The position numbers were made by a program, and so were the translations under genes. The notes beneath the pieces are model-generated. The model did not search any database. It worked only from the letters and a program-made list of their open reading frames with translations, and was not told the DNA's origin. This document shows positions 46,775-57,459 of a stretch of DNA of 64,000 nt, in pieces; within the stretch, counting starts at the first letter, position 1; every line of letters starts with the position of its first letter. This stretch comes from Trileptium ribeirensis (lineage: Eukaryota; Nematoda; Enoplea; Enoplida; Thoracostomopsidae): NCBI GenBank assembly GCA_030248225.1, contig JASANE010026875.1, positions 57,730-121,729 on the forward strand, written 5' to 3'.

Positions 46775-47401
46775 GGTTCCACGTAACGCCACTAATTAAG
46801 CACTTTGTCTTATACTTTCCGAGTACTTGAGTACTTCCCTCATAATTGATCTCGTCACTACAATGTTCGGACTCCAGATACTCTCGACACTCCGTTTAAA
46901 AACGTGTAGCACCTTGACAACACTCGATTTCTATGATTGTGTCTTGTACCAAATATTTTCTTTCAGACTTACGTTTTTGAGCGCACTATTATACTGAGTA
47001 AGTTTTTTAGTACTTGTGATTAGGGTATGTATTAAGTAAATCCTCTTGTGAAGTTTGTACGAAACCGCCGGACGGTTCGATCCGTACGCTTATTTGAATA
47101 CCTTAACCTATGCCTTAGATTTAAACTAGTACTTCCTTATGATATCCTTTTTTTGAGGTTGGCACGAGATCGCCGAACGGTTCGATCCGTACGTTTAGCT
47201 GAGTACCTTAACCTCTTCCTTAGAATTATGCTATTTAGTTTCCTTACCAATGCCGCACGGTTCACTGATAGATCCTGAGTATTTATATCTATTTACTTTC
47301 CCTTTTGGGTTGGTACGTAGCCGCCGGACGGTTCGACTCGTACGTTTAATTAATTACCTTATCCTTTTCCTTAGATTTACGCTAATTAATTCCCTATGTT
47401 A

Positions 47402-47627
47402 CAAATCACTCTACTCTTGCCCAACGACGACAAACAATCGATATTGTCTATGTATACAAACTGCTACACGTTATAACAGTCCTAGATCCAAATAATTTCT
47501 TTGCTCAGTTAACCACTGGAGAGCGTTGCCACTGACAGCACTGTACCCGCTTTCAAAAACAATTTGAGATGCACCCGCTAAAGTGTCACTGTGACATGGG
47601 GTGATAGCCTATAAGGTAATGATATAA
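47402..47627. mobile_element. 226-bp insertion of unknown type in module B
   Basis: Absent from the corresponding place in module A. It is flanked by GTTA on both sides (47398-47401 and 47628-47631), consistent with a 4-bp target duplication. No terminal inverted repeat, no ORF and no convincing polymerase III boxes. Confidence 0.5.
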
Positions 47628-47930
47628 GTTAACGTTCCCGCTGACGGACGGCTCGGCTAGGCGCGTGTAGTTTCCAATACAGTTATGATTAAGTAACGCT
47701 CGTGCTCACTCAGGTTTTATTTAGGAATAATAATAGGAATGAACAAGGTATATAAATTACTAAACTGATAAATACCTAGCAGTGAAATAGATTCCACTCA
47801 ACGTTAATTGTTTTTGAATCCAGTGCCAAGGTACGCCAAAGGTTTCACTATTTTGCTAATTTCAGGCGTTTTCTAATTACTCACTTGCGGCTCCGTATCA
47901 TCCATTAAATCAAGGACAAAACCAAGTAAA

Positions 47931-48996
47931 AGCGCTAAATTCAATAACAAAAACGTTCATAACCGAGGATATGATTCAAATATTACAAGACAAAATAGCT
48001 TGGTAACCACCAGTAAATACGTAACTAATTGTAAAAAGAATATTCAAATGATGAATAATTAAGCTTTAGTATATCCAAACTCGAAGAATCATCAGGCTAC
48101 TACCCAAGTCATATATAATTAGCTGAATCAAAACGAATTATGTCGTAGGTGCGTAAGCGAAAAGCAGGTAAGTCGATCAACTAACTCTGCGAAAGCAACC
48201 TCCAGACTGATAGAGAACAGAAAACCAGAGCTAACATTAGTTAGCTAATAAACAAGATTAGTGTTATATGCAAATTGGCACTAATAAAAACACAAAAACG
48301 AAAACCCATGACGAAAAAAGGAGGGAGGGGTATAATAGAATATTTGGTGATCAACCCGGGGATTTGGGGTTATTGTTGGGAATTTGGGACGGGTTTGGAC
48401 CGGGAACCCCTTTGGTAGCTTGGTCAACCCATAACAGTAATAAAGCATACAATACAAAACCAGAGCATATGATTCAAAAACATATCAATACGTAGCTGTG
48501 TAACCGTTAGTGAATAAGTAACCGATTTCCAAAACACAATTAAAAACTCATACTCATGTAATTAGTTTCTAAGCATTTTTAGACTCTGCCGTTAAGTAAA
48601 ACTAAAAAGCAGCAAATATAAATTCGTTAAATGCGTAGGTAGCAGAAAACCTGAATTGTGGTCACCTAATCCGATAGAAGCCAACCTCACACTGAATTAA
48701 GAACAAAAGCAACGCTAACACATGTTAGCAAACAATTGATGCTAATTATGCAAATTAGCATCCATTGAAAACAAGGAACAAAAGAAATCCAAGGACGTAG
48801 AAGTGAGGGAGGGTGTTGGGGCTGGTGCCTTTTTCACCATAAAATTTTTCTTTTTCTTTCTAATAAAGGCCGCCCCACGCCGCCCTGGCATCCCCTGTCG
48901 CCCTCGGCATGGCATATGAGCGTAATGTGTACGGAAACATATGTATATCCTATTATATATACTATATATATTATATAAAACTATAAACTAGCTATG
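47931..48996 (+). repeat. Partial repeats of the module's flank
   Basis: Two diverged units (about 47960-48330 and 48420-48830) share phrases with each other and with 43840-43985: GTTAGCTAATAA-like, ATGCAAATT-GCA and GAGGGAGGG-TATAATAG. No gene. G-rich near 48340-48420, directly before the G-free tract. Confidence 0.5.
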
Positions 48997-49752
48997 TAAT
49001 TTCCCAACTTAATTAAAACTAACTATAATAATATATAATATTACTTATTTATACAATTCCCCTAAATAACCCTACATTCCACAAAACCCAAATTTCTTTA
49101 ATAAAATTATATAAAACACACTTTTCTTTTTCCCCCACCCTTTTTCCTACAATATATACCTCACCCACCCTTTTCTTTTATATACAACCAAAATTCTACC
49201 CAAAATCCATTTTTCTTCTTTTTCCCATTTTTCTACTAAAATTCAAACTACCCTCCCTCCCCCAATACCTAACCAAACCCCTCCAAAATTTAATATTTTC
49301 TTTCCCTTACCCCATCTATTAAAATATATAATCCTCCCCTTTCCCCTCTTACTTTTTCCAATAAAATTTCGTTTTTCTAAATTTTCATTTTTCCTCATTT
49401 TTCATACATCACCCATTTCCTCATAACTCAACCCCCATCCCTAAATTTTAATATCCTTTTTCACTTACCACCCCTATTCATATATCTACTCCACCCCTTT
49501 CCCACCTATCTATTTTTCATAAATTTCTATTTTCCAAAATTCCCATTTTTCTCCAAATTTTTACATTTTTCAAACATTTCCCATTTTCCAAATACTTAAC
49601 CCCCACTCCTCAAAACTAAAATACAAACTCCCCTCCTACCCCCTTCACCATATTAAAATTTCACCCTTTTATTCCCCTTCCATTCCCCCTATTACCACCC
49701 CTCCTCTTCCCAATTATTTTAAAATTTACTATTATTATTTATTATTATTATT
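48997..49752. other. G-free tract, 756 bp with one G
   Basis: Counting line by line, the only G on the plus strand is at 49371. The composition is A, C and T with many C-runs, so the minus strand is G-rich with repeated GGGG/GGGGG runs. Loose internal repeats are visible (for example ATTTTCATTTTTC and CCATTTTC blocks). No ORF is meaningful here. It directly precedes the second Gypsy element region. Confidence 0.95.
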
Positions 49753-51054
49753 GTTATAATAATATTTTAATAAATAAATTTGCTTTCGAGAAAGTTCTCG
49801 AGGGGACTTTCTTTTTGGTCATGTGATTTATGATAATAGTCAGTGATTGTCAGTCAGTCAGTGTTGGAGGACGTCGTGTTTTACTCGAGTAGAGTTGCGT
49901 CGGAGGAGTGAATATACTATATATGCGCGGCATGTATTGATTTTTTAATGACTTAGCTAAGGTAGCTACGCTGTTTCGAATAGTTTATAAGTTTATACTT
50001 TCTATGATTTCGGTTTTCTTTTGTGTTTGTAATCAGTCAACAGAGGAGGTTGTTTTGGTTCACGTTTTTAGTGATTGGTTGTAACAACCAATATTTTGCG
50101 TGATATTAACGATATTAACCGTGTAGTTACTTGACTGCGCAGGGTGGAAATGTTCTCACTTGGTCAGGTTATAAAAATCGTCAGTTATGCATTTCTAATG
50201 GTCGTGCCGTTCTCCGAGATAAAAGAACTTGTTGCGCTCTCAAGCGAACGTTAGTCGCGACCGACAGGATGTTACATGAGTCTCGCCTAGGTATTAAATT
50301 GCGTTACAAACTGCCGAATAAATATTGCGTTTTTTATAACGACCACCTCGACTTATAGGGACTAGACTGAGACCACGTTTAGCTGATATCATAGAGTCAC
50401 TTCAGTCCTCAAGGCAGTGCTCGAAGTTTCTTTCTTTCGCGTCGAATAGCAACGTGAGCAAGGGTATTTGTTATAGCATCGGTGTTTCTAAGCCATTTAC
50501 GAGTGTTAGCGTCGAGTGGCGTAATTTTAATAATAGAGCGTTCAAACTACCTGGTTACGTATTGACGAGCGTCAAGGTTTGCAGGATATTAAAGCCTGAT
50601 CGGTGAGATAGGCGTGTAATATCGTATGGAGTGACGGGAACGCTGGCCTAAATTTTCCATTCGACGATATCAGGTTTTTGGACAAGGAGATACCGCACAA
50701 ATAACGTGGAGTCACATCCGACTAAAAACCCAAACTTTTGGTGATTAGGGTAGCGTTCCGGCACTGTGATTTGTGAATAAAGTGTATCAGCGTCCGGCTA
50801 TACGTGTACCGTGAAGAGCGAATAGTCATAATACTTGAGTTGTAGAACAGTGTTGCCGCCAAACTGAGTTTGCCCCGATTACCTACACCACCACTTTACT
50901 GGTACGCCCAGACCACGAATTCGCGCGCCCCAGCTACTAGTATATTTATTGGTGGCCTAAACTATATTTCTCGTGTGTTATAGTAGCGACTGGGGGTCTG
51001 AGCGCCGCGTAAGCACGAGTCTACACCGCCGCAGAAAAAGATTAAGCTCCGACA
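49753..51054 (+). other. Leader of Gypsy element 2: probable 5' LTR
   Basis: Non-coding, with GTCAGT repeated near 49838-49862. The stretch ends in CCGACA directly before a candidate primer binding site, as expected for the 3' end of an LTR (CA). No second copy of this sequence is present to the right, so the LTR assignment is by position only. Confidence 0.4.
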
Positions 51055-51072
51055 TGGTGGCCATGACGAGGC
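51055..51072 (+). other. Candidate primer binding site of Gypsy element 2
   Basis: TGGTGGCCATGACGAGGC follows ...CCGACA and precedes gag by about 170-210 bp. It starts with TGG to pair with a tRNA CCA end and resembles the candidate site of element 1. The phrase ATGGTGGC recurs at 57628 and 57935, which is unexplained. Confidence 0.4.
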
Positions 51073-51262
51073 CCATGCCAATGCCGATTTTGTGAAAATC
51101 CTGTTGGTACGTTTGCCGGATTGGATTGGTTCGTGGTTAGTGGTGATATTTCGTGACATTTTATTAGGGATTATTTTTGCGCGTTACAGCACGAAGTGGT
51201 GAGTGTCGTAGCTGTGAACGGTGTTTTGTTTCTTTTACGATATTGATGATACGGCTGCGTAT

Positions 51263-53349
51263 ATGCCTCACGACGATACGACCCAGTGGTCTATAGGGAT
51301 AGATAGCGCCAGTACGCCGTTGCCTACTGCTACTGATGACTCGAGCACATCCAGGAGTAATGCTACGTCAACTCCGCTGGAAGCGACCTTGCGTCGACTG
51401 GAGGTAAGTTTGTATTATTCTAATCGTAAATACGATGAAATAACCAATTTAGACCTGGTATGTGGCAAGTGTCAATATGAGCTAGAATCGTAAACTCCAA
51501 GAGTTTAAATTCAACATTTTGTAGTCGATCAGACCAATGATCTCAACGAACAAATGAGTGAGCTGAGAGGTAATCTTAATCAATTGCGAGATCTGATAGG
51601 CATGGATCCGGTAGCGACTCCAACTTCTGATGTCAGGATGGAAGATTCGGTTTACATGGATGCTACCGTTGTAGAGGCGGATACTAGGCCAAAAGTACGT
51701 CTAGGTGCTACGGCTACTTTTCCAGTAGTAGACCCAGTTAGGGCTGAACAGCCTCCGGTGGCGGCGCCATTGCCGACTGTTCAGGTTTCATCCAATGATA
51801 TTCCGTCAGTGTCTCTACAATTCCGTCAGTTCCGGTTGCAGTCGGTCCTCATGTTGGTGTGTCTACCTCGGTTATATCAACTCTCAGCTTCAGCAACATA
51901 TGGAGTTTCGGCTGGTACTGGTACTTTAGCAGCTAGTAGTACTTCTGCCGCGTGTACACGAATGGCTGTCTCCTGTGGCGCTACCCCAGCGTCAGCGCCT
52001 GTGACGGCGGCTGTTTCTGTTATGCCGCCTATTGTAGTTAACGTACCGCCTCCGAAAGAGCCTGTTAATATCGAAAGATATGATGGCACATCAGACTTTA
52101 CTACGTATTTTCGTAGGCTAGAAACGGAGTTCGAATTGGCAGGTGTAGAAAAGTCAAGTGATAAATTTCGTACCCTGTGTAAGAAATTAACGGATGTAGC
52201 TCGAAGTTTTATTGAACTTTGCTGATGACTGGTCCAGAGGCACCGAAGACATACGAAGACCTAGTGTACGAGCTGCTTAAACGATTCGCAGAAAGTTGGG
52301 AATTCGTGGACGAAGTCCAGAGATTCCAACAGATGAGTCGAAAAGAGTTCCGTAGCAGATTTCGCCGATGAATTAGAGTTGCAGTGGCGGAAACGGATTG
52401 TTCCGTTGAAACTCGGTGATCAGAATGCTGCTAATTTATTGCGCAATACATTTTTGCGAGGAATGCGACGTGGGTTACGTTCAGCGCCTGATCCATGGTG
52501 ATCAATGGTCTTTTGATGAATTGAAACGCCGAGCGGTACAACGTTGAACGCACGGAAAAATTATTAGCGGGACCCGACGATGATGGAACTTCCCACGACC
52601 CACAAACTAGTAGGTTCCTCAACGATCTTGGAAACCAAGCCCAAAGTGCTAACGCTAATAATGCAGTAGCACCACGAAGGAACGATGGTCGACAGGTTCC
52701 AATGCGCATAAGTGGCGGAAACCAAAGTAATGACGTGAGAAACACTCGAGTTGTAGAGCGAGCTCGGCGGTCCTCAATTGTGTGTTATGACTGCGGTGCC
52801 ACAGGGCATGTTCGTTCGCAATGTCCATATCGTGATGCACGCCTTCGTCAACAGGAACGCGGTGGGGTGAGAGAGAGTTGCTTCTCGCTCGCCGCCAGTG
52901 CAACGTTCACCGAATGGTACCGAATACGCCTAGAGAGCTGTGGAAGTGTTTCGTGTGTGGTCACCCAGGCCATTTTGCTGGAGATTGTCGTCAGCGATCT
53001 GTGAATGTGGAAAGACAATTAACTGGCGATAACCGACGCCGGTCCAGAATCCAAAGCAGTACAGTCAGCGGCTTTGGAGACCCTAGTTCGCCAGGTGAGC
53101 GATGTGGAACGTCGCATGGACGGGCGGATGAACGATATTATTTCTCATTTGAAGTCGGACGGAAGAGTGGATGGGTCTGAGTTATCGAGTTCGCCATCAC
53201 GAATCCAGTTGGCCAAGAATTCACGTCGTCAAGTAATGATGGAAAAAGGTTCCTGAACGAACATTCGAAGAAAATTCGGAACTGCAAAATGATGAGCAAG
53301 TCTCGGTTACCCAGGTGGAGATGTTGGCCGTCCTGCCAGATCGTGCTTT
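51263..53349 (+). pseudogene. gag: Gag of Gypsy element 2, with about eight frame changes
   Basis: Coding-looking sequence continues through the region, but the frame changes near 52222, 52350, 52500, 52543, 52870, 53040, 53247 and 53347, each consistent with a one-base indel, and perhaps twice more around 51815-51880. A capsid-like domain begins near 52060. Two CCHC knuckles (C-x2-C-x4-H-x4-C), near 52785-52826 and 52945-52990, lie in two different frames. The stretch 51404-51532 holds a stop codon but has intron-like borders. Either the copy is decayed here, or the sequence contains local errors, because the next 4.1 kb has none. Confidence 0.7.
51404..51532 (+). other. Candidate intron in gag of Gypsy element 2
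   Basis: 129 bp with donor GAG|GTAAGT and acceptor TCGATCAG|ACC. It contains the in-frame TAA at 51491-51493 that otherwise ends the first gag ORF. Removing it keeps the frame into a coiled-coil-like segment. Another, better polypyrimidine acceptor (TTTTGTAG at 51524) would shift the frame. It may simply be a stop mutation. Confidence 0.3.
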
Positions 53350-53358
53350 TATGTTGAC

Positions 53359-56300
53359 GTGCAAATTGATTCGTATAAGTTACGGGGACTGGTGGATACT
53401 GGAGCCCAAATGACGATCATGCTCCAAGAAGTTTATGAGGAAAATTTTAATCGGTATAAGTTGAATTCCGAAGTGATCCAGGTATTTGCTTTCGATGGTT
53501 CCCCAGCTAGTAAGACCCTGGGATGGTTCGAAGCATTGGTACATTTCGGAGAGCAGTCCCAGTACGTGCAAATACACGTTGTACCAGACATGCCAGTTGC
53601 GATCGTCATCGGTGATGACATGTTACGGAAATTCCAAACTGTAATTGACTATCAGAGAATGCGGATTATGGTTAATGATAAACTTGTACGATCTTGGTCA
53701 TTAGTCCAACGTAAGGAAACAACAACATCTGTGGAAACTGGTACCGGGAAAGTAATCAAGACCGGAAACCTAACTGAAGTTCCAGTGGGTGCTTTTCATG
53801 TGTGTAGAGTATCTGTGGATACCGAAATTCCACCGGAAAGCACAAAGTTAGTACCCTGTAATATCAACACGACCAATTATAATGGGCAAAGTGTCATGGT
53901 AGAGTCCGATATAGAGATGAGATTTCAGCGACCTATACTTTGTCCAAATGCGGTAGTTAAAGTACAGGAGGGAATGGCTTGGGTACCTGTTACCAATTTA
54001 GAACAGCAGTCTTATAGGGTAAAGGTTGATGACGTGATGTCACACGTTACAGAAATAGTAGATACCGTTGCTGTTACGTCGACGGAAAAACCAGCAATGA
54101 CTGATGTCGATTATTCTAAAGCCGTTACCAATAAGATTCAGATTAGAGCGAAAGAAGCTAAACGCTTATATAGGGAGTTAGCAACGGAAATAACACTAGA
54201 TAAAGAAGCGGAGTTACCAGAGGGTGTGTCCCTAAAAGAAGCGGTTGCTACTGAGACCGAAAAACGAATTTTAGCGCGGTTGTTAGAACGCAATAGTGAT
54301 GTTTTCGGGAGTTCCACAACCCCACTTAGCCGAACGAATGTTTTGCGACATCCTATCGATACTGGAGATACCAAACCTATTCAGCAACGAATGCGACGTG
54401 CACCTTATATGCATCGTGAAGAAATTTCTAAGCAAGTCCAGGCTATGCTGGACGATGATGCAATTCAGCCATCGATGAGTCCTTGGGCATCTCCTGTTGT
54501 TCTCGTCAAGAAAAAGACTGGAGATATGCGATTTTGTATCGATTATCGCATGTTGAACGATGTAACCAAGAAGGATAGTTTTCCTCTTCCACGAATCGAC
54601 GATACACTAAATGCCCTCAAAGGTGCAAAGTACTTTACTACATTGGATCTGAAATCAGGTTATTGGCAGGTAGAAATGGAACCTGAGGATGTCGAAAAGA
54701 CAGCTTTCATTTGCCATGAAGGCCTATTCGAATTTAAGGTAATGCCCTTTGGATTGACTAACGCGCCTGCTACGTTCCAAAGAATGATGCAAATCGTCTT
54801 GTCAGGCTATTTATTGGAATTTTGCCTGTGTTATATCGACGATGTTATCGTGTTCTCGCCAACGTTTGAAGAACACTTGTGGGATATCCAATGCGTGTTT
54901 AATCGTTTTCGGGATGCAGGGTTATCGATCAAAGGTAAAAAGTGTGATTTCGTAAGACGCGAAGTATTGTTTTTAGGCCATGTAGTGTCGGAAAATGGAA
55001 TAGCACCAGATCCAGCGAAAGTTCAAAAGATTTTGGAGTGTGAAAGACCCCAAAACGTTACGGAAGTACGTTCATTCTTAGGGTTGACCGGTTATTACCG
55101 TCAATTCATCGAAGGTTATAGTCTCATCGCTGCTCCGTTGCATGGACTGACAAAAGGACCAAGTAAATTTAATTCGGTAGAGTCTCGTTGGACGGAACAG
55201 TGCCAAGTAGCCTTTGATAAACTCAAGGTTGCACTGACTACAGCGCCTATCTTAGCGTATCCCAACCCAGTGAAGCCATTTAGGTTGTACACCGATGCTA
55301 GCAACGAAGGTGTTGGGTTTATTTTGACACAATGTGGCGAAGATGGAAAAGAACGGGTAATTTATTACGGTGGTCGAAAATTTCATGACGCTGAAATGAG
55401 GTATAGCGGGACTGAGAAAGAATGCTTGGCCGTAGTACGGGCTATGGTGCAATTTCGGCCATATTTGTTGGGTAGTTTTACCACGATTGTCACGGATCAC
55501 GCTCCCTTAGTACAGATTCTAATGAAAACTCGTTCCATCGATTTGTTAACACCACGTCTATTGCGTTTCGTAACGAGAATCCAAGAATTTGATTACGAAG
55601 TAGTGTACAAACCTGGTAGACAGCATCTTAATGCTGATGCAATGTCACGACCGCCGATTTTGAAATCCATGCAGAATAAAGAATCGGATGATAATGCGGA
55701 AGTAGACCGGAAACCGGATAATGAATATCCTAACGAAGCGTTAGAAAAACGAGAAGCTAATCTTTTAAAGATTGTGGGCGTAGTTACGCCAAGCCCTAAC
55801 GTAGTGACTGATGAAAACAATGAGACGGATGACCCGCAACCTGGTCCAAGCGGAATGCAGGTAGATGTTCCTATAGTGGAACGAGATTTAAACGACTACT
55901 TTGCGATAGAACCGCCATGGGAAGCGGATGAAATCCGACGATCTCAATCTTTGGACCCATTTACACGAGGAATGGTTCGTTTTCTTGAAGATCAAGAGTT
56001 GGATCCCGAGTTAGCGGAAGATTTGCAACGACAGATCCTGTTGCAGGAAGATAGGTTCCACGTTCGACATGGTGTTTTGTATTACGTAAGCCGAAAACGT
56101 AGACCTGTTCGCGCAGAAGCGTGCGAATTTCGTTTGGTACTGCCGGAAGAATTCCGTGTAGTCGTGATGGAACAAGCTCATACGACTAAATACGCCGGTC
56201 ATGTAGGATACAATCGAGCGTTGGCTAAGCTCGAACGGAAGTTTTATTGGGTCACAATGAAGAAAGACCTCGAAGCGTTTATTAACGCATGTGTTCAATG

Positions 56301-57459
56301 TGCTCGATTTAAACCTGGTCCTAATCGTCGTGGACCGTTACAACCAATACCCGCGATGGCACCATTTCATATGGTAGGCGTAGACGTGATAGGTCCGTTA
56401 CCTGTAACGCGTTCTGGGAATAAATATATAGTCAACTTTATTGACTATTTCACGAAGTGGCCAGATGCTTTTGCCACACCTGACCAGACGGCTAAGACCA
56501 TTGTCGATTTATTGCTGAACAAGATCGTACCCCGACACGGAGTATCGCGTGTCATTTTGTCTGACCAAGGACCAGCCTTCACGTCTGAATTATTTACGTC
56601 TGAAGCAGCCAAATTAGGAAGCCGAACGGTGTTTGCTACACCGTATCATCACCAATGCAATGGTCTTGTGGAACGTTGGAATCAAACGTTAATGGCTATG
56701 ATAAAGCCACTTACTGAATTAGAGCCTAATAATTGGGACACTTATGTCGATAGCACACTTTTTGCGTACCGAACTACAGTACACGTGTCAACGGGCCAAA
56801 CCCCGTTTTTTCTAATGCATGGTCGTGATCCCGACTTACCTGGAGAAAATCCGTTGTTGTCCATAACGGAAGGTGAAAGTCCAGACCAACATGTACAAAA
56901 ACTGTTGGATACATTGACTAGCACTTGGAAAGAAGCTAGTAAGTCCGTGCGTTTGGCCCAGGATGCCTATAAGCGATATTTCGATCGAAGAGCACGCATT
57001 CGTGACTTTTTGCCTGGCGATGTAGTGTTAATGCGAAGGCCGGAGAAAATCGATTCTCGTAGGATCACCAACAAATTTCACCCGAATTTCGAGCGACTAT
57101 ATCGAGTAGTCAAGGTACAAGGTCCTAATCTGGAGGTAATACGGTTAGGTGATGCGCGACGTAAAAGTAAGGTCTATAACAAAAGTCTGTTCAAACATTT
57201 TGGTGGTGAGCCGCGCGATTATTTAGAATACGAGCAACGCTTACGCGCGATCGAAATCGATAGCGAAGAAATCGATTGGTTCTGCGGAGAATGCGGGCAG
57301 AGTTATGAAGAGGACCTCCGCGTAGGTGAAGATGATATCAATTGGATCGAATGTGATTACTGCCTTGAATGGTATCATTTTCGGTGTGTAAAGTTGGAGA
57401 AGGAACCGGAAACGACATTATGGTATTGTCCGGCGTGTGTACAACGACTATGTACATGA
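53359..57459 (+). CDS. pol: Pol of Gypsy element 2: protease, reverse transcriptase, RNase H, integrase, PHD finger
   Basis: An intact frame of 1,366 codons. The listed first codon is GTG; the frame is open from 53257 and is probably entered from gag. Protease DTGA is at residues 13-16. Reverse transcriptase has YIDD at 492-495. The first RNase H Asp is 646. The integrase has an HHCC zinc module near 945-990 and a D,D-35-E triad at D1009, D1069 and E1105. The last 58 residues form a PHD finger: C-x2-C-x19-C-x2-C-x4-H-x2-C-x13-C-x2-C, from C1309 to C1360, with W1329 and Y1316 where methyl-lysine readers have aromatic cage residues. Most Ty3/Gypsy integrases that target chromatin carry a chromodomain instead. 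Confidence 0.93.
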   Translation: MQIDSYKLRGLVDTGAQMTIMLQEVYEENFNRYKLNSEVIQVFAFDGSPASKTLGWFEALVHFGEQSQYVQIHVVPDMPVAIVIGDDMLRKFQTVIDYQRMRIMVNDKLVRSWSLVQRKETTTSVETGTGKVIKTGNLTEVPVGAFHVCRVSVDTEIPPESTKLVPCNINTTNYNGQSVMVESDIEMRFQRPILCPNAVVKVQEGMAWVPVTNLEQQSYRVKVDDVMSHVTEIVDTVAVTSTEKPAMTDVDYSKAVTNKIQIRAKEAKRLYRELATEITLDKEAELPEGVSLKEAVATETEKRILARLLERNSDVFGSSTTPLSRTNVLRHPIDTGDTKPIQQRMRRAPYMHREEISKQVQAMLDDDAIQPSMSPWASPVVLVKKKTGDMRFCIDYRMLNDVTKKDSFPLPRIDDTLNALKGAKYFTTLDLKSGYWQVEMEPEDVEKTAFICHEGLFEFKVMPFGLTNAPATFQRMMQIVLSGYLLEFCLCYIDDVIVFSPTFEEHLWDIQCVFNRFRDAGLSIKGKKCDFVRREVLFLGHVVSENGIAPDPAKVQKILECERPQNVTEVRSFLGLTGYYRQFIEGYSLIAAPLHGLTKGPSKFNSVESRWTEQCQVAFDKLKVALTTAPILAYPNPVKPFRLYTDASNEGVGFILTQCGEDGKERVIYYGGRKFHDAEMRYSGTEKECLAVVRAMVQFRPYLLGSFTTIVTDHAPLVQILMKTRSIDLLTPRLLRFVTRIQEFDYEVVYKPGRQHLNADAMSRPPILKSMQNKESDDNAEVDRKPDNEYPNEALEKREANLLKIVGVVTPSPNVVTDENNETDDPQPGPSGMQVDVPIVERDLNDYFAIEPPWEADEIRRSQSLDPFTRGMVRFLEDQELDPELAEDLQRQILLQEDRFHVRHGVLYYVSRKRRPVRAEACEFRLVLPEEFRVVVMEQAHTTKYAGHVGYNRALAKLERKFYWVTMKKDLEAFINACVQCARFKPGPNRRGPLQPIPAMAPFHMVGVDVIGPLPVTRSGNKYIVNFIDYFTKWPDAFATPDQTAKTIVDLLLNKIVPRHGVSRVILSDQGPAFTSELFTSEAAKLGSRTVFATPYHHQCNGLVERWNQTLMAMIKPLTELEPNNWDTYVDSTLFAYRTTVHVSTGQTPFFLMHGRDPDLPGENPLLSITEGESPDQHVQKLLDTLTSTWKEASKSVRLAQDAYKRYFDRRARIRDFLPGDVVLMRRPEKIDSRRITNKFHPNFERLYRVVKVQGPNLEVIRLGDARRKSKVYNKSLFKHFGGEPRDYLEYEQRLRAIEIDSEEIDWFCGECGQSYEEDLRVGEDDINWIECDYCLEWYHFRCVKLEKEPETTLWYCPACVQRLCT

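Larger units (their letters stand above)
45308..47930 (+). repeat. Tandem repeat module B, with two insertions
   Basis: The second copy of the module, enlarged by hAT copy 3 (45618-46774) and by a 226-bp segment (47402-47627). Without those insertions it matches module A in length and order. Related partial sequence continues to about 48830. Confidence 0.8.
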
